Positions 45,002 to 53,374 of a DNA stretch of 64,000 nt are shown in pieces; the first letter of the stretch is position 1; every line of letters begins with the position of its first letter. Source of the stretch: Thermoguttaceae bacterium (GTDB taxonomy: Bacteria > Planctomycetota > Planctomycetia > Pirellulales > Thermoguttaceae); contig JARKPK010000120.1 of the NCBI GenBank assembly GCA_029975295.1, positions 1-64,000 of the forward strand, in the 5' to 3' direction. Position numbers and translations under genes: made by a program. The notes below the pieces were generated by a model. The model was not told where the DNA came from, did no database searches, and saw only the letters and a list, made by a program, of their open reading frames with translations.

Positions 45002-46036
45002 TCAGGCCATCCAAGGACGTTCCCGGTTTTGGTACTGCCGGATCAACTTGCAAGCGATTTCGCAGTTCTCCTTCACTTGGAAATCGAACATTCCCACAGC
45101 GGTGAAATCGGCCCCGTTCTTAAAGGCGTAGGCGAGACCCTGCCGCGGCAAGAAGGCCCCGGCCGCCAGCACTTTGAAGGCGACCCACGGCTTGCGCACC
45201 TCGCGCATAAAGGCGATGGTCTCTTCCGGGTTGATGCACCACATGTTGTCATACCAGCCCGGTCCGCCATCGAGCCAAATGAACTCCTTGCGCAGTTCCT
45301 TGGGCGTGGCCGAGGGGTAGTCGTCGCTGTGGAGCGTTTTCACGTAGAAGTCGTTGGGGCATTGCCGCTTCTCGCACTCGATCGGCACGAGCAGCGAATG
45401 GCTGCCCACGCCCACGGGCAAGTCGTGCTTCTTGGCCAATTCCACCGCCCGCACAATCTCGTCGGCCCGTCCGGCTTTTACCAAATTGTCCGCTGCAACG
45501 CCCCATACGTAGAGGGCCACGGCGCCGAGATCAACCTGCTGCTTGATGTGATCCTTCAGCGACTGCTCGCCCTGGCCGAGTTCGACTCTGATATGCGGGA
45601 TGAACTGCATTCGCCCCTGAAACCGCTCGTTGTACTTGGCCACGAATGCCGCGCCGGTCTCGAACACCGTATTGATCCCGTGCTCTTCGGCAATGCGAAA
45701 GGTTTCGAAAATCTTCTCTTCAGTCACATAAGCGCGAAACAGGCGATTCACATAGCGCAGGTCGCGGGCGTGCATGAAGCCCGAGACAAGATTGCCGCCC
45801 AACATGATACGGCTGATCTTCGCCTTACCGATTTGGCCGCAGGGAACCTTTTCGGCCGATTCGGCCGCGGCTGCGGCGGGGGCGGCGGCTCCGGCCGCGT
45901 CCGACGATTGCGTTGACACCGACGCTGGCGATTCCGCGGCCGTGGTTGTTTGGGCCGATGCGCCTGCCACCGAAGCCGCCCCGGCGACCGCCACCGACCG
46001 ATTAAGGAACTCGCGCCGCGTTACGTGACTGCTCAT
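45002..46036 (-). CDS. Tat-exported protein with TIM-barrel-like domain, unknown function
   Basis: A 344-residue protein. ATG 46036 follows AAAGGGAAA and exposes a twin-arginine signal (VTRREFLNRSVAVAG). A long Ala/Ser/Thr-rich linker runs to about 65. The rest looks like a (beta/alpha)8 barrel of the aldo-keto reductase superfamily type: ISRIMLGGNLVSG at the first strand, AEEHGINTVFETG at strand 2, and VGVGSHSLLVP. The canonical Tyr and Lys of aldo-keto reductases could not be placed, so activity is unknown. The Tat signal implies a cofactor or metal bound before export. It is divergent from pstS with 193 bp between them. Confidence 0.72.
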   Translation of the reverse strand: MSSHVTRREFLNRSVAVAGAASVAGASAQTTTAAESPASVSTQSSDAAGAAAPAAAAAESAEKVPCGQIGKAKISRIMLGGNLVSGFMHARDLRYVNRLFRAYVTEEKIFETFRIAEEHGINTVFETGAAFVAKYNERFQGRMQFIPHIRVELGQGEQSLKDHIKQQVDLGAVALYVWGVAADNLVKAGRADEIVRAVELAKKHDLPVGVGSHSLLVPIECEKRQCPNDFYVKTLHSDDYPSATPKELRKEFIWLDGGPGWYDNMWCINPEETIAFMREVRKPWVAFKVLAAGAFLPRQGLAYAFKNGADFTAVGMFDFQVKENCEIACKLIRQYQNRERPWMA

Positions 46037-46229
46037 GGTCGATTTCCCTTTCCGGCGGCCGGCGGTCGATTGCTTGTGCCATTTCCCGCCAACGCCCGCC
46101 TGCGCCGCAACTCGTGCTAGGATAACGCCGAACAGGGCGCGTTTCAACGCCAAACAGCCCGCAGGGCTTGACGATGGGCTAACCTTTTGCTCACATAACC
46201 GAAACGTGCTAATACGGAGTCGTCGGCCA

Positions 46230-47144
46230 ATGGAGCGTCCCGTGACGATTCGAACCATTCCTTGGGCGTTGGCGTTGCTCTGTGCGGCTGCCCTTGTGCA
46301 TCTCGGTTGTGGCGGAGGCTCTGGCTCGGGGTCGCGAACGATCCGCATCGAAGGCTCCGACACGATGGTCAACCTGGCTCAGGCTTGGGCCGAGCGCTAT
46401 CACCGCGAGCATCCGGGCGTGAGCGTCCAAGTGCAAGGCGGCGGCTCAGGGGTCGGGTTTGCCAGCATGACGGACGGGAATTGCGACATCGCTGCTTCGA
46501 GCCGCGAAATCCGCCCCCGCGAGCGCGAGCGGATTGCCGCCCAACGGGGCCAGCCCGAAGAGCATATTGTGGGTTTCGACGCCCTGGCGATCTACGTCCA
46601 CCGCAGCAATCCGTTAGAAGAGATCACCCTCGAACAATTGGCCGAAATCTACGGGGAAGGCGGCACAATCACCCGATGGTCGCAACTGGGCGGTCCCGAC
46701 ATCGAAATCACCCGCGTGAGCCGTCAGAACAATTCGGGAACATACGCCTATTTTCGGGAGGCCGTGTTGGGCAAACAGCGCGAGTACAAGCTTGGGTCGA
46801 TCGACCAGAGCGGCTCGAAAGACGTAGTGGCCCTCGTGGCTACTACGCCCGGGGCCATCGGCTACAGCGGAATGGGCTACGCCACCGACGAGATCAAGCT
46901 TCTCAAAGTGGCCCGGGCGAAAGGAGAACCGGCCTACGCTCCGACCGTGGAGAACGTGCTGGCCGGCAAATACCCGATCACACGGCCTCTTTACCTTTAC
47001 ACCTGCGGCGAACCCCATGACGACGTGCTGAAGTTTTTCGAGTGGATCGACTCTCCCGAAGGCCAGGCCATTGTCGTCGAGCTCGGCTACATTCCGCGCG
47101 ATCGTGGAAAGAGCGGTTTGGGGCCGCAGCGGCCGCGGAGCTAG
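46230..47144 (+). CDS. pstS: Phosphate-binding lipoprotein PstS
   Basis: A 304-residue periplasmic phosphate receptor. ATG 46230 opens a lipoprotein-type signal ending VHLGC (Cys27). The phosphate-contact segments of the PstS family are visible: IEGSDTM at the N-terminus, GGGSGVGFASM, AASSRE, and SRQNNSGTYAYF. Its position as first gene of the pst operon supports the call. It is expected to be induced by phosphate limitation, but no clear Pho box was recognised in the upstream region. The 167-bp gap before pstC could hold a processing site that raises PstS level. Confidence 0.92.
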   Translation: MERPVTIRTIPWALALLCAAALVHLGCGGGSGSGSRTIRIEGSDTMVNLAQAWAERYHREHPGVSVQVQGGGSGVGFASMTDGNCDIAASSREIRPRERERIAAQRGQPEEHIVGFDALAIYVHRSNPLEEITLEQLAEIYGEGGTITRWSQLGGPDIEITRVSRQNNSGTYAYFREAVLGKQREYKLGSIDQSGSKDVVALVATTPGAIGYSGMGYATDEIKLLKVARAKGEPAYAPTVENVLAGKYPITRPLYLYTCGEPHDDVLKFFEWIDSPEGQAIVVELGYIPRDRGKSGLGPQRPRS

Positions 47145-47311
47145 TCTCGACCGACGCCGGTGTCGCTCCGAACCAGGTTCGCCTTGCGTGGGCGCGGTCG
47201 AAGGCCCTTGATGATTGACAAGTCGATTGTCTTGGTCCGCGGCGTCCTGTTTGGTCGGCAAAGCACTTCTCGCCTTTCACAACTCGAAGATAGAATCGCC
47301 GCTTCCCGACG

Positions 47312-48616
47312 ATGACCAAGGCTTCTTCGGTGCAACACCAGCTTCCCCTGCCGGCCCCGCGTCGTTGGCCGGCCCGCTTGCGCCGTTGGGGCGAGGCGCT
47401 CATCGAGCTGGCGATCGTCGTTTGCGGCTGGAGTTCGATTCTCTTTGTTTTCGGCATCTTTTTTTTCGTTTTTCGCGAGGCGGTGCCGGTGCTTTGGGGG
47501 CAGCCTTCGCACGCGGTGCTGGCCATTCCGGGAGCGAACAACGACTTGATGATCGAAGCGGTCGAGGCCGGCCCGGAGAATAACGATATTCGCGTCGGGC
47601 TGACTCCGGCGGACGACGGCGAGGTCCGAATCGACTTCGACGAGCATGAGGGGCTGATTGTCGTTCGTTACGTTCAGGGACGCACTACGGCCGCAGACGT
47701 GTGTCAGGCGTTTGCCGCGTCGCCGCTGGGGCAGCGGTTCCGAGCCAAGTTCGCGCCCAACCGGCGCGAGCGCGGATCGCCGGACTCGGGCGCGGCCGGC
47801 TCGGGCGCGATCACCGCCGCACCCCGCGAGGCCGTGTTGTCCGAAGGGCGTTACGGGCTGGACCTGCGGGAGTTCTTTACCAGCCCGAATTGGCGTCCGG
47901 CGTCCGAGATGCAGCCCCAGTACGGCACGCTGGCTCTTCTGGTCGGTTCCTTGGCCGTCACCCTTTTGGCCATGGTTTTGGCTGTGCCGCTTGGGCTGGG
48001 GGCGGCGGTGTTCGTTTCGGAGTTCTGCCGCGGCAAGACGCGGGAAACGCTGAAGATCGTCATCGAGCTGTTGGCCGCTGTTCCTTCGGTGGTGTGGGGC
48101 TTCATCGGTTTGGCCGTCCTAGGGCCGATCATCATGACATTGACCGGCGCAACCGTCGGAATCAACCTGCTCAACGGCGGCATCATCCTGGCGTTGATGA
48201 GCGTGCCGATCATCGTCTCGGTCGGGGAAGACGCGTTGAAGGCTGTTCCCGATTCGTACCGAGAAGCGGCTCTGTCATTGGGCGCGAATCGCGTGGAAAT
48301 GGTCTTTCGCGTGCTTTTTCCCGCAGCCAAGCACGGTTTGCTCGCGGCCGTTCTATTGGGAGTGGGACGGGCGATTGGCGAGACAATGGCCGTGCTGATG
48401 GCCACCGGGCACGCGGTGCAGATTCCGTACAGCATTCTCGACCCGATCCGCACCTTGACGGCCACGATTGCCGCCGAACTGGGAGAAACGGTCAAAGGCG
48501 ACGAGCACTATCGCGTGCTCTTTCTGATCGGCGTCGTTCTTTTCGCCGTAACCTTTGTGATCAACTTCACCGCTGACGTAATCGTCAAGGGCATTCGCAG
48601 TGAATCGCGCGACTGA
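47312..48616 (+). CDS. pstC: Phosphate ABC transporter permease PstC with extra periplasmic domain
   Basis: A 434-residue inner-membrane permease, ~115 residues longer than E. coli PstC. TM1 is at about 31-55, and the conserved permease core resumes at about 200 (YGTLALLVGSLAVTLLA). The EAA coupling loop is DSYREAALSLGANRVEM. Between them, residues ~65-185 form an inserted soluble domain in the first periplasmic loop, with VRIDFDEHEGLIVVRY and AADVCQAFAASPLGQRF plus a Gly/Ser-rich segment. The insert's role is unknown. The stop overlaps the pstA GTG start by 17 nt, indicating coupled translation. Confidence 0.92.
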   Translation: MTKASSVQHQLPLPAPRRWPARLRRWGEALIELAIVVCGWSSILFVFGIFFFVFREAVPVLWGQPSHAVLAIPGANNDLMIEAVEAGPENNDIRVGLTPADDGEVRIDFDEHEGLIVVRYVQGRTTAADVCQAFAASPLGQRFRAKFAPNRRERGSPDSGAAGSGAITAAPREAVLSEGRYGLDLREFFTSPNWRPASEMQPQYGTLALLVGSLAVTLLAMVLAVPLGLGAAVFVSEFCRGKTRETLKIVIELLAAVPSVVWGFIGLAVLGPIIMTLTGATVGINLLNGGIILALMSVPIIVSVGEDALKAVPDSYREAALSLGANRVEMVFRVLFPAAKHGLLAAVLLGVGRAIGETMAVLMATGHAVQIPYSILDPIRTLTATIAAELGETVKGDEHYRVLFLIGVVLFAVTFVINFTADVIVKGIRSESRD

Positions 48617-49889
48617 AGCGACAGATTCGGCCTCGTCCTCTCTGAGGTACGCGGTTGTCGACCGGCTCGACACGATTGATCGCGCTGCGCAATTCGAGCC
48701 GCTTGCCGCCGCTCTGAACCGATTGTCTTCGATCGCCGGTCCCGCCGAAGGCCGACCTCCCGCAACCGCAGTCTATTTGATTAGCACCCGGGATGGGCAT
48801 GAAAGCCGATCCGGCCCGTGGAAGGTTCGTCGCGAGTACTTTGTCGATCCTCGCACCGGCGACAGCAGCGGAGACGGATCGGAAGAATCGCCCTGGGACG
48901 GTTGGACGACCGTTGCCGCCGGGATTGCCGAAGCCGTTGCTCAGGGACGCCTCCGGCTGGCGGCTGGTCAGGCGTTGCGCATCGTGGTGCGCGAGCCGTT
49001 TACTGTCACGCGGCACGAATGCCGCCGCAACAGGCGCGAGAATGTCGTTCGCGCCGTATTCGCTGTGATGACCGCCGCGCTGGTCCTCCCGGTGGCGGCG
49101 ATTCTGATCTATCTGTTCGCGCGGGCCTGGCCGGTTTTCGGATGGGAATTCTTCTTTTCCAATCCGAAGGAGTATATGACCGCCGGCGGCATCTGGGCGC
49201 CGCTGGTCGGCACGTTCTTCCTGGTGGTCTTTTCCCTTTTGGCGGCCGCGCCGATCGGAGTGTTGGCAGGCGTTTACCTGAACGAATACGCGCGCGACAA
49301 CTGGTGGACGCGGCTGGTCAACTTGGCGGTGGTCAACTTGGCCGGGGTTCCGAGCATCGTTCATGCCTTGTTCGGCGTGGGCGCGTTCGTCTTGTTCGCC
49401 AAGCTGGGCCGTTCGCTGACGGCGGCCTCGCTCACCTTGGCGGTGATGACTCTGCCGGTGATCATCACCAGCACGCGCGAAGCGCTGGCTTCGGTTCCGA
49501 TGTCGTTTCGCGAAGCCTGTTGGAACATGGGCGCGACCCGGTGGCAAACGATACGAACGATCGTGCTTCCCAACTCGATCAGCGGCATTCTCACCGGCGT
49601 GATCTTGCAGGTGGCCCGCGCCGCCGGGGAAACGGCCCCGATCCTCTTTACAGGCGCTGTCTTTTTCGTCCCTGTGGCCGATCACGGGTGGGCTTCGTTT
49701 GTGCCCTACGGTCCGCACGATCGCTGCATGGCGCTTTCGATGCATCTATTCACGCTGGCAACGCAGGTCCGCGGCGTTTCGGCTGAAATGCAGTATGGCG
49801 TGGCCGCCGTGTTGATCGCCCTGGTCTTGGCGGTCAACAGCCTCTCTATCGCGGTGCGGGGCTACTTGAGGTCGCGAAAGAAATGGTGA
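48600..49889 (+). CDS. pstA: Phosphate ABC transporter permease PstA with long N-terminal extension
   Basis: A 429-residue permease. The GTG start at 48600 overlaps pstC. The first transmembrane helix begins only at about 149, so ~145 residues precede it, against ~20 in E. coli PstA. Within the extension, YFVDPRTGDSSGDGSEESPW (80-99) followed by LAAGQALRIVV resembles the opening repeat of right-handed beta-helix (DUF1565-like) proteins. The core is a normal PstA: GTFFLVVFSLLAAAPIGV, the EAA loop MSFREACWNMGATRWQTI, and AGETAPILFTG. The stop overlaps the pstB1 start by 7 nt. Confidence 0.92.
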   Translation: MNRATEATDSASSSLRYAVVDRLDTIDRAAQFEPLAAALNRLSSIAGPAEGRPPATAVYLISTRDGHESRSGPWKVRREYFVDPRTGDSSGDGSEESPWDGWTTVAAGIAEAVAQGRLRLAAGQALRIVVREPFTVTRHECRRNRRENVVRAVFAVMTAALVLPVAAILIYLFARAWPVFGWEFFFSNPKEYMTAGGIWAPLVGTFFLVVFSLLAAAPIGVLAGVYLNEYARDNWWTRLVNLAVVNLAGVPSIVHALFGVGAFVLFAKLGRSLTAASLTLAVMTLPVIITSTREALASVPMSFREACWNMGATRWQTIRTIVLPNSISGILTGVILQVARAAGETAPILFTGAVFFVPVADHGWASFVPYGPHDRCMALSMHLFTLATQVRGVSAEMQYGVAAVLIALVLAVNSLSIAVRGYLRSRKKW

Positions 49890-50650
49890 CGGACGCAACC
49901 GACATTCATGTGCGCGTGGAAGACCTTTCGGTCCATTTCGGGCCGAAGGCCGCGTTGCGCAATATGACGCTCGCCATTCCGCGACGGCAGATTTTCGGCA
50001 TTATCGGTCCGGCCAATTCGGGCAAGACGACATTGCTTCGGGCAATCAATCGGACTTTGGACTTCATTCCTCGCTCGGTGGTGCGCGGCACGGTCGAGAT
50101 CGACGGCGTCGACGTGCTGCGGTTGCGCGACCCTTGTTCGCTTCGTCGCCGCGTGGGGATGGTGTTTCCGCTGCCGGTGGGCCTGCCCCTTTCTGTTTAC
50201 GAGAACGTCGCTTACGCCCCCCGTCGCGCCGGGGTGCGCGACCGCCGCCTGCTCGATGAAATCGTGGAACGTTGTCTGCGCCAGGCCATGCTGTGGGATG
50301 AAGTGAAGGACCGGCTCGACCTGCTGGGCACGCGGCTTTCCGGCGGCCAACAGCAGCGTTTGACCTTGGCTCGCGCCCTATCGATGGAGCCGGAACTGCT
50401 GTGCCTCGACGAGTTCTCGATCGCCATCGACCCGGTGACGACGATGAAGATCGAAGACATTTTGCTCGACTTGAAGAACACGATGACGATTGTTTTGGTC
50501 ACCAATCTGGTGCAACAGGCCCGCCGTTTGGCTGATCGCACGGCGTTTTTCAGCGCCGGGGCGTTGGTCGAGGAGGCTGCCACCGAGCAACTGTTCAGCA
50601 ATCCGTCGCAAAGACTGACGGAGCGATACGTCAACGGAGATTTCGGCTGA
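49883..50650 (+). CDS. pstB: PstB1, PstB-like ATPase with degenerate Q-loop and H-loop
   Basis: A 255-residue PstB paralogue. Walker A is GPANSGKTT at 42-50, with the Lys kept. The signature LSGGQ (152-156) is perfect. Walker B is LLCLDEF (172-178), with catalytic Glu177 kept but DEP changed to DEF. The Q-loop, normally MVFQxPxPxP, reads MVFPLPVGLP, so the Gln is Pro96. The switch His, normally VTHNMQQA, is Asn208 in VTNLVQQA. The D-loop SALD is IAID. These residues sit at standard PstB spacing and the reading frame is intact, so this is divergence, not a sequencing error. It is predicted to need a partner for ATP hydrolysis. Confidence 0.9.
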   Translation: MVTDATDIHVRVEDLSVHFGPKAALRNMTLAIPRRQIFGIIGPANSGKTTLLRAINRTLDFIPRSVVRGTVEIDGVDVLRLRDPCSLRRRVGMVFPLPVGLPLSVYENVAYAPRRAGVRDRRLLDEIVERCLRQAMLWDEVKDRLDLLGTRLSGGQQQRLTLARALSMEPELLCLDEFSIAIDPVTTMKIEDILLDLKNTMTIVLVTNLVQQARRLADRTAFFSAGALVEEAATEQLFSNPSQRLTERYVNGDFG

Positions 50651-50718
50651 TCGTATTGCCGGCCGATCGCTCAGCCACCATCCAACCACACAGCACCGCC
50701 AACGCCCATTGCCTGCCC

Positions 50719-51510
50719 ATGTCCGCCGCTCACGCCGCAAGCCCGAATGACGTCGCCGTCCGCACCCGCGGGCTGAGCCTCTGGTACGGCGAGTTCCAGG
50801 CGCTGAAGAATGTCACGGTGGAGATCAAACCGCGGCTGATCACTGCGCTGATCGGCCCCTCGGGCTGCGGCAAGACGACGCTGTTGCGATGCTTCAATCG
50901 CATCAACGAACGGTATGAGAATGTGCGCACCGAGGGCCATGTGGAGATCCTGGGAAAGAACATCTACGATCCCGACGTTTCGCTGAGCGAACTGCGGAAG
51001 AATGTCGGCATGGTGTTCCAACGGCCCAACCCGCTGCCGATTTCCATCTACGAGAACGTGCTGTTCGGCATTCGCACTCATGCCGCAAGGTCGGCCATCC
51101 CGCGGCCGCGCTGCGACGAAATGGTCGAACGATCGTTGCGGGCCGTCCAACTGTGGGACGACGTCAAAGACCGTCTCCACCGAAAGGCGACCAAGCTTAC
51201 GCTCGAACAGCAGCAGAAACTGTGCATTGCGCGGCTCTTGCCGCTGAAGCCGCGCGTGATCTTGATGGATGAGCCGTGTTCGGCCCTCGATGCCGAAGGC
51301 ATTGAACGGATTGAAGAACTCGTGGAGGAACTCCGTCACGCTTTCACGATCATCATCGTCACGCACAACATGGGGCAGGCGCGGCGGATCAGCCAAGAGT
51401 GCATTTTCATGCACTTGGGCGAGATCGTCGAGCATGGTCCGACGCGGGACATTTTCATGACGCCTCAGCGGCGCGAGACGGAGATGTATGTGACCGGCCG
51501 CTACGGCTGA
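50719..51510 (+). CDS. pstB: PstB2, PstB-like ATPase with degenerate signature motif
   Basis: A 263-residue PstB paralogue, with ATG 50719 preferred to TTG 50656. Walker A is GPSGCGKTT (46-54), Q-loop MVFQRPNPLP has Gln101, Walker B ILMDEP has Asp184 and Glu185, the D-loop SALD is at 188-191, and switch His216 is in VTHNMGQA. All are canonical PstB. The signature, normally LSGGQQQR, reads LTLEQQQK at 160-167, losing the Ser and both Gly that contact ATP. This pattern is the mirror of PstB1, 68 bp upstream. The pair could form a heterodimer with one complete composite ATP site. Confidence 0.9.
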   Translation: MSAAHAASPNDVAVRTRGLSLWYGEFQALKNVTVEIKPRLITALIGPSGCGKTTLLRCFNRINERYENVRTEGHVEILGKNIYDPDVSLSELRKNVGMVFQRPNPLPISIYENVLFGIRTHAARSAIPRPRCDEMVERSLRAVQLWDDVKDRLHRKATKLTLEQQQKLCIARLLPLKPRVILMDEPCSALDAEGIERIEELVEELRHAFTIIIVTHNMGQARRISQECIFMHLGEIVEHGPTRDIFMTPQRRETEMYVTGRYG

Positions 51511-51548
51511 GTGGTTAGGCACGGATTGAGCGACCGAGGAATTGGGAA

Positions 51549-52208
51549 ATGTCGGTGCATTTGCAGCGTGAATTGAACAGACTGAAAGCCGATCTGCTGG
51601 CCAACTGCGCGATCGTCGAAGAGCAGGTGCACCTTGCCGTTCAGTCGGCCCTGCGCCGCGACGAAGAGACGGCGCACAAAGTCGAGCTCCGCGACGCGGA
51701 GGTGGACCGCCGCGAGGTCGACATCGAAGAGCGCTGCCTGGCCGTGTTGGCGTTGTATCAGCCGGTCGCAGGCGACTTGCGGATGGTTGTCGCCGTTCTG
51801 AAGATCAACAATGACTTGGAGCGAATCGGTGACTTGGCGGTTAACGTGGCGCACAAGGCCTTGGCTTTGTGCAAACAACCGATTGACGAGGCGCCCGCCG
51901 AGCTGGAAATGATGGCCGAGCGGGCGCAGCAGATGCTCCGCGACGCGATCGACGCGATGGTGAATCTTGACGCCGCGCTGGCCCACGACGTTTGCCGCCG
52001 CGATGACGAGGTGGACCGCATGAAGCGAACGATCCGATGCGCTCTGGAAGAACGGATTCTTCGTCAGCCCGAGTTGACTCGTCCGTTGATGCGGCTATTG
52101 GCCGTGAGCCGCAATATCGAGCGGATCGCCGATTGCGCGACGAATATCGCCGAAGACGTGATCTACGTCACGCAAGGCCGCATTGTGCGTCACAGCGAGG
52201 GCGACTGA
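51549..52208 (+). CDS. phoU: Phosphate transport system regulator PhoU
   Basis: A 219-residue all-helical protein with the two three-helix PhoU repeats. The paired metal-binding signatures are visible: NNDLERIGDLAVNVAHKA in the first repeat and SRNIERIADCATNIAEDV in the second. PhoU couples the Pst transporter to the phosphate-sensing histidine kinase and limits phosphate uptake. It is the last gene of the pst operon, 38 bp after pstB2. No phoR/phoB genes are in the window. Confidence 0.93.
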   Translation: MSVHLQRELNRLKADLLANCAIVEEQVHLAVQSALRRDEETAHKVELRDAEVDRREVDIEERCLAVLALYQPVAGDLRMVVAVLKINNDLERIGDLAVNVAHKALALCKQPIDEAPAELEMMAERAQQMLRDAIDAMVNLDAALAHDVCRRDDEVDRMKRTIRCALEERILRQPELTRPLMRLLAVSRNIERIADCATNIAEDVIYVTQGRIVRHSEGD

Positions 52209-52483
52209 CGCCGCTGTCGGCCGAACGCCGCCCGCTGATGATCCGGCTTCGGGGGCAGGGCGATCCCGGTGGTTCTTCGGAGCCCGGGCTTAGGGCGGGA
52301 GCCATTGCGGCCATTGTCGGCTTTTGGCCCCCGGGGCGATCTCATTCCCGTGCCCGCACGTTCTCGACGGCTCGGGGGGCCATTTCACGGCTCCCGGCGC
52401 GCTTGCTCGTCGCCGGTCGGGCGAGTACGATGAATCGCCGCGGCGGGGAAAACCGATACCAATCACCCTGAGGAGTTTGCACC

Positions 52484-53263
52484 ATGCGTGCCGCCGTTCG
52501 TGCCGTTCTTTTTGTCGGATTGATCGCCATGCGCTTGCCCGTTGCCGCTGCCGCCGTGGAGGACGACTTCCAGCCGCACGTCTTTCGCAATGCCCAGCAG
52601 CGCGAGTTGAACTACCGCCTTCTTGCCCCGGCGGAGATCAAACAGGGCGAGAAGTACCCGCTGGTTCTGTTCTTGCACGGGGCCGGCGAACGCGGAAGCG
52701 ACAACAAGGCGCAGTTGAAGCACGTGGTTTCGATCTTCGTCGATGCGGAAAACCGCCGGCGGTATCCGTGCTTCGTTCTGGCGCCGCAATGCCCAGCCAA
52801 TGAAAAATGGGTCGATGTGAACTGGTTCTCCAAAACCCACGAAACCCCGGAAAATCCGGCCGCGGCGATGGCCCTTGTGCTGGAGGTGATCGAACAACTG
52901 TGCAAAGAGCGGCCGATCGACGCGCGGCGATTGTACGTGATGGGGCTGTCGATGGGCGGATACGGCACTTGGGACTTGGTCGTCCGCAAACCCGAGATGT
53001 TCGCGGCTGCCGTGCCGATATGCGGCGGCGGCGACGAGACGAAGGCCGAGAAACTCGTCGGCCTGCCGATTTGGTGTTTTCACGGCGACAAGGACACGGC
53101 CGTGCCGGTCGCTCGATCGCGGAACATGATTGAGGCGATCAAGAAGGCGGGCGGCCAGCCGAAATACACCGAATACCCGGGCGTGGGCCACGATTCTTGG
53201 ACGCCGGCGACCAAGGAACCCGAACTTCTTCCGTGGTTGTTCGGACAGAAGCGCGGCGGCTGA
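52484..53263 (+). CDS. Secreted alpha/beta-hydrolase esterase
   Basis: A 259-residue exported hydrolase with a signal peptide at 1-24. The fold is the dienelactone-hydrolase/prolyl-oligopeptidase-like type. The oxyanion segment is LFLHGAGERG, the nucleophile elbow GLSMGG has Ser156, Asp204 is in HGDKDTAVP, and His236 is in GVGHDSW. It resembles planctomycete polysaccharide-associated carboxylesterases with the compact single-domain size. ATG 52484 follows GAGG by ~7 nt (GAGGAGTTTGCACC). Natural substrate unknown, probably an acyl ester of a carbohydrate. Confidence 0.87.
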   Translation: MRAAVRAVLFVGLIAMRLPVAAAAVEDDFQPHVFRNAQQRELNYRLLAPAEIKQGEKYPLVLFLHGAGERGSDNKAQLKHVVSIFVDAENRRRYPCFVLAPQCPANEKWVDVNWFSKTHETPENPAAAMALVLEVIEQLCKERPIDARRLYVMGLSMGGYGTWDLVVRKPEMFAAAVPICGGGDETKAEKLVGLPIWCFHGDKDTAVPVARSRNMIEAIKKAGGQPKYTEYPGVGHDSWTPATKEPELLPWLFGQKRGG

Positions 53264-53360
53264 AAGGGCGAGGGCGTTCGCCCATGCCGCGGCCGGCCGA
53301 CGCGCTCTTCGGCCTGTTCATTTCGGAGAACGCTGCTTTCAACGAGCTCACTGATTGATT

Positions 53361-53366
53361 AGGAGG
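53361..53366 (+). promoter_or_regulatory. Ribosome-binding site deciding the PfpI-like start
   Basis: AGGAGG lies 8 nt before ATG 53375 but only 2 nt before the in-frame GTG 53369, so ATG is chosen. Confidence 0.7.
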
Positions 53367-53374
53367 AAGTGCCG

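Noticed and set aside
46176-46200. Two copies of TAACC upstream of pstS, considered as a Pho box
   Set aside because: The copies are 16 nt apart, not the 11-nt spacing of a Pho box, and do not match the CTGTCAT-type half-site.
49883-50650. PstB1 considered as a pseudogene because of the lost Q- and H-loop residues
   Set aside because: The frame is full length, the signature motif and Walker lysine are intact, its start overlaps pstA, and its losses are complementary to those of PstB2.
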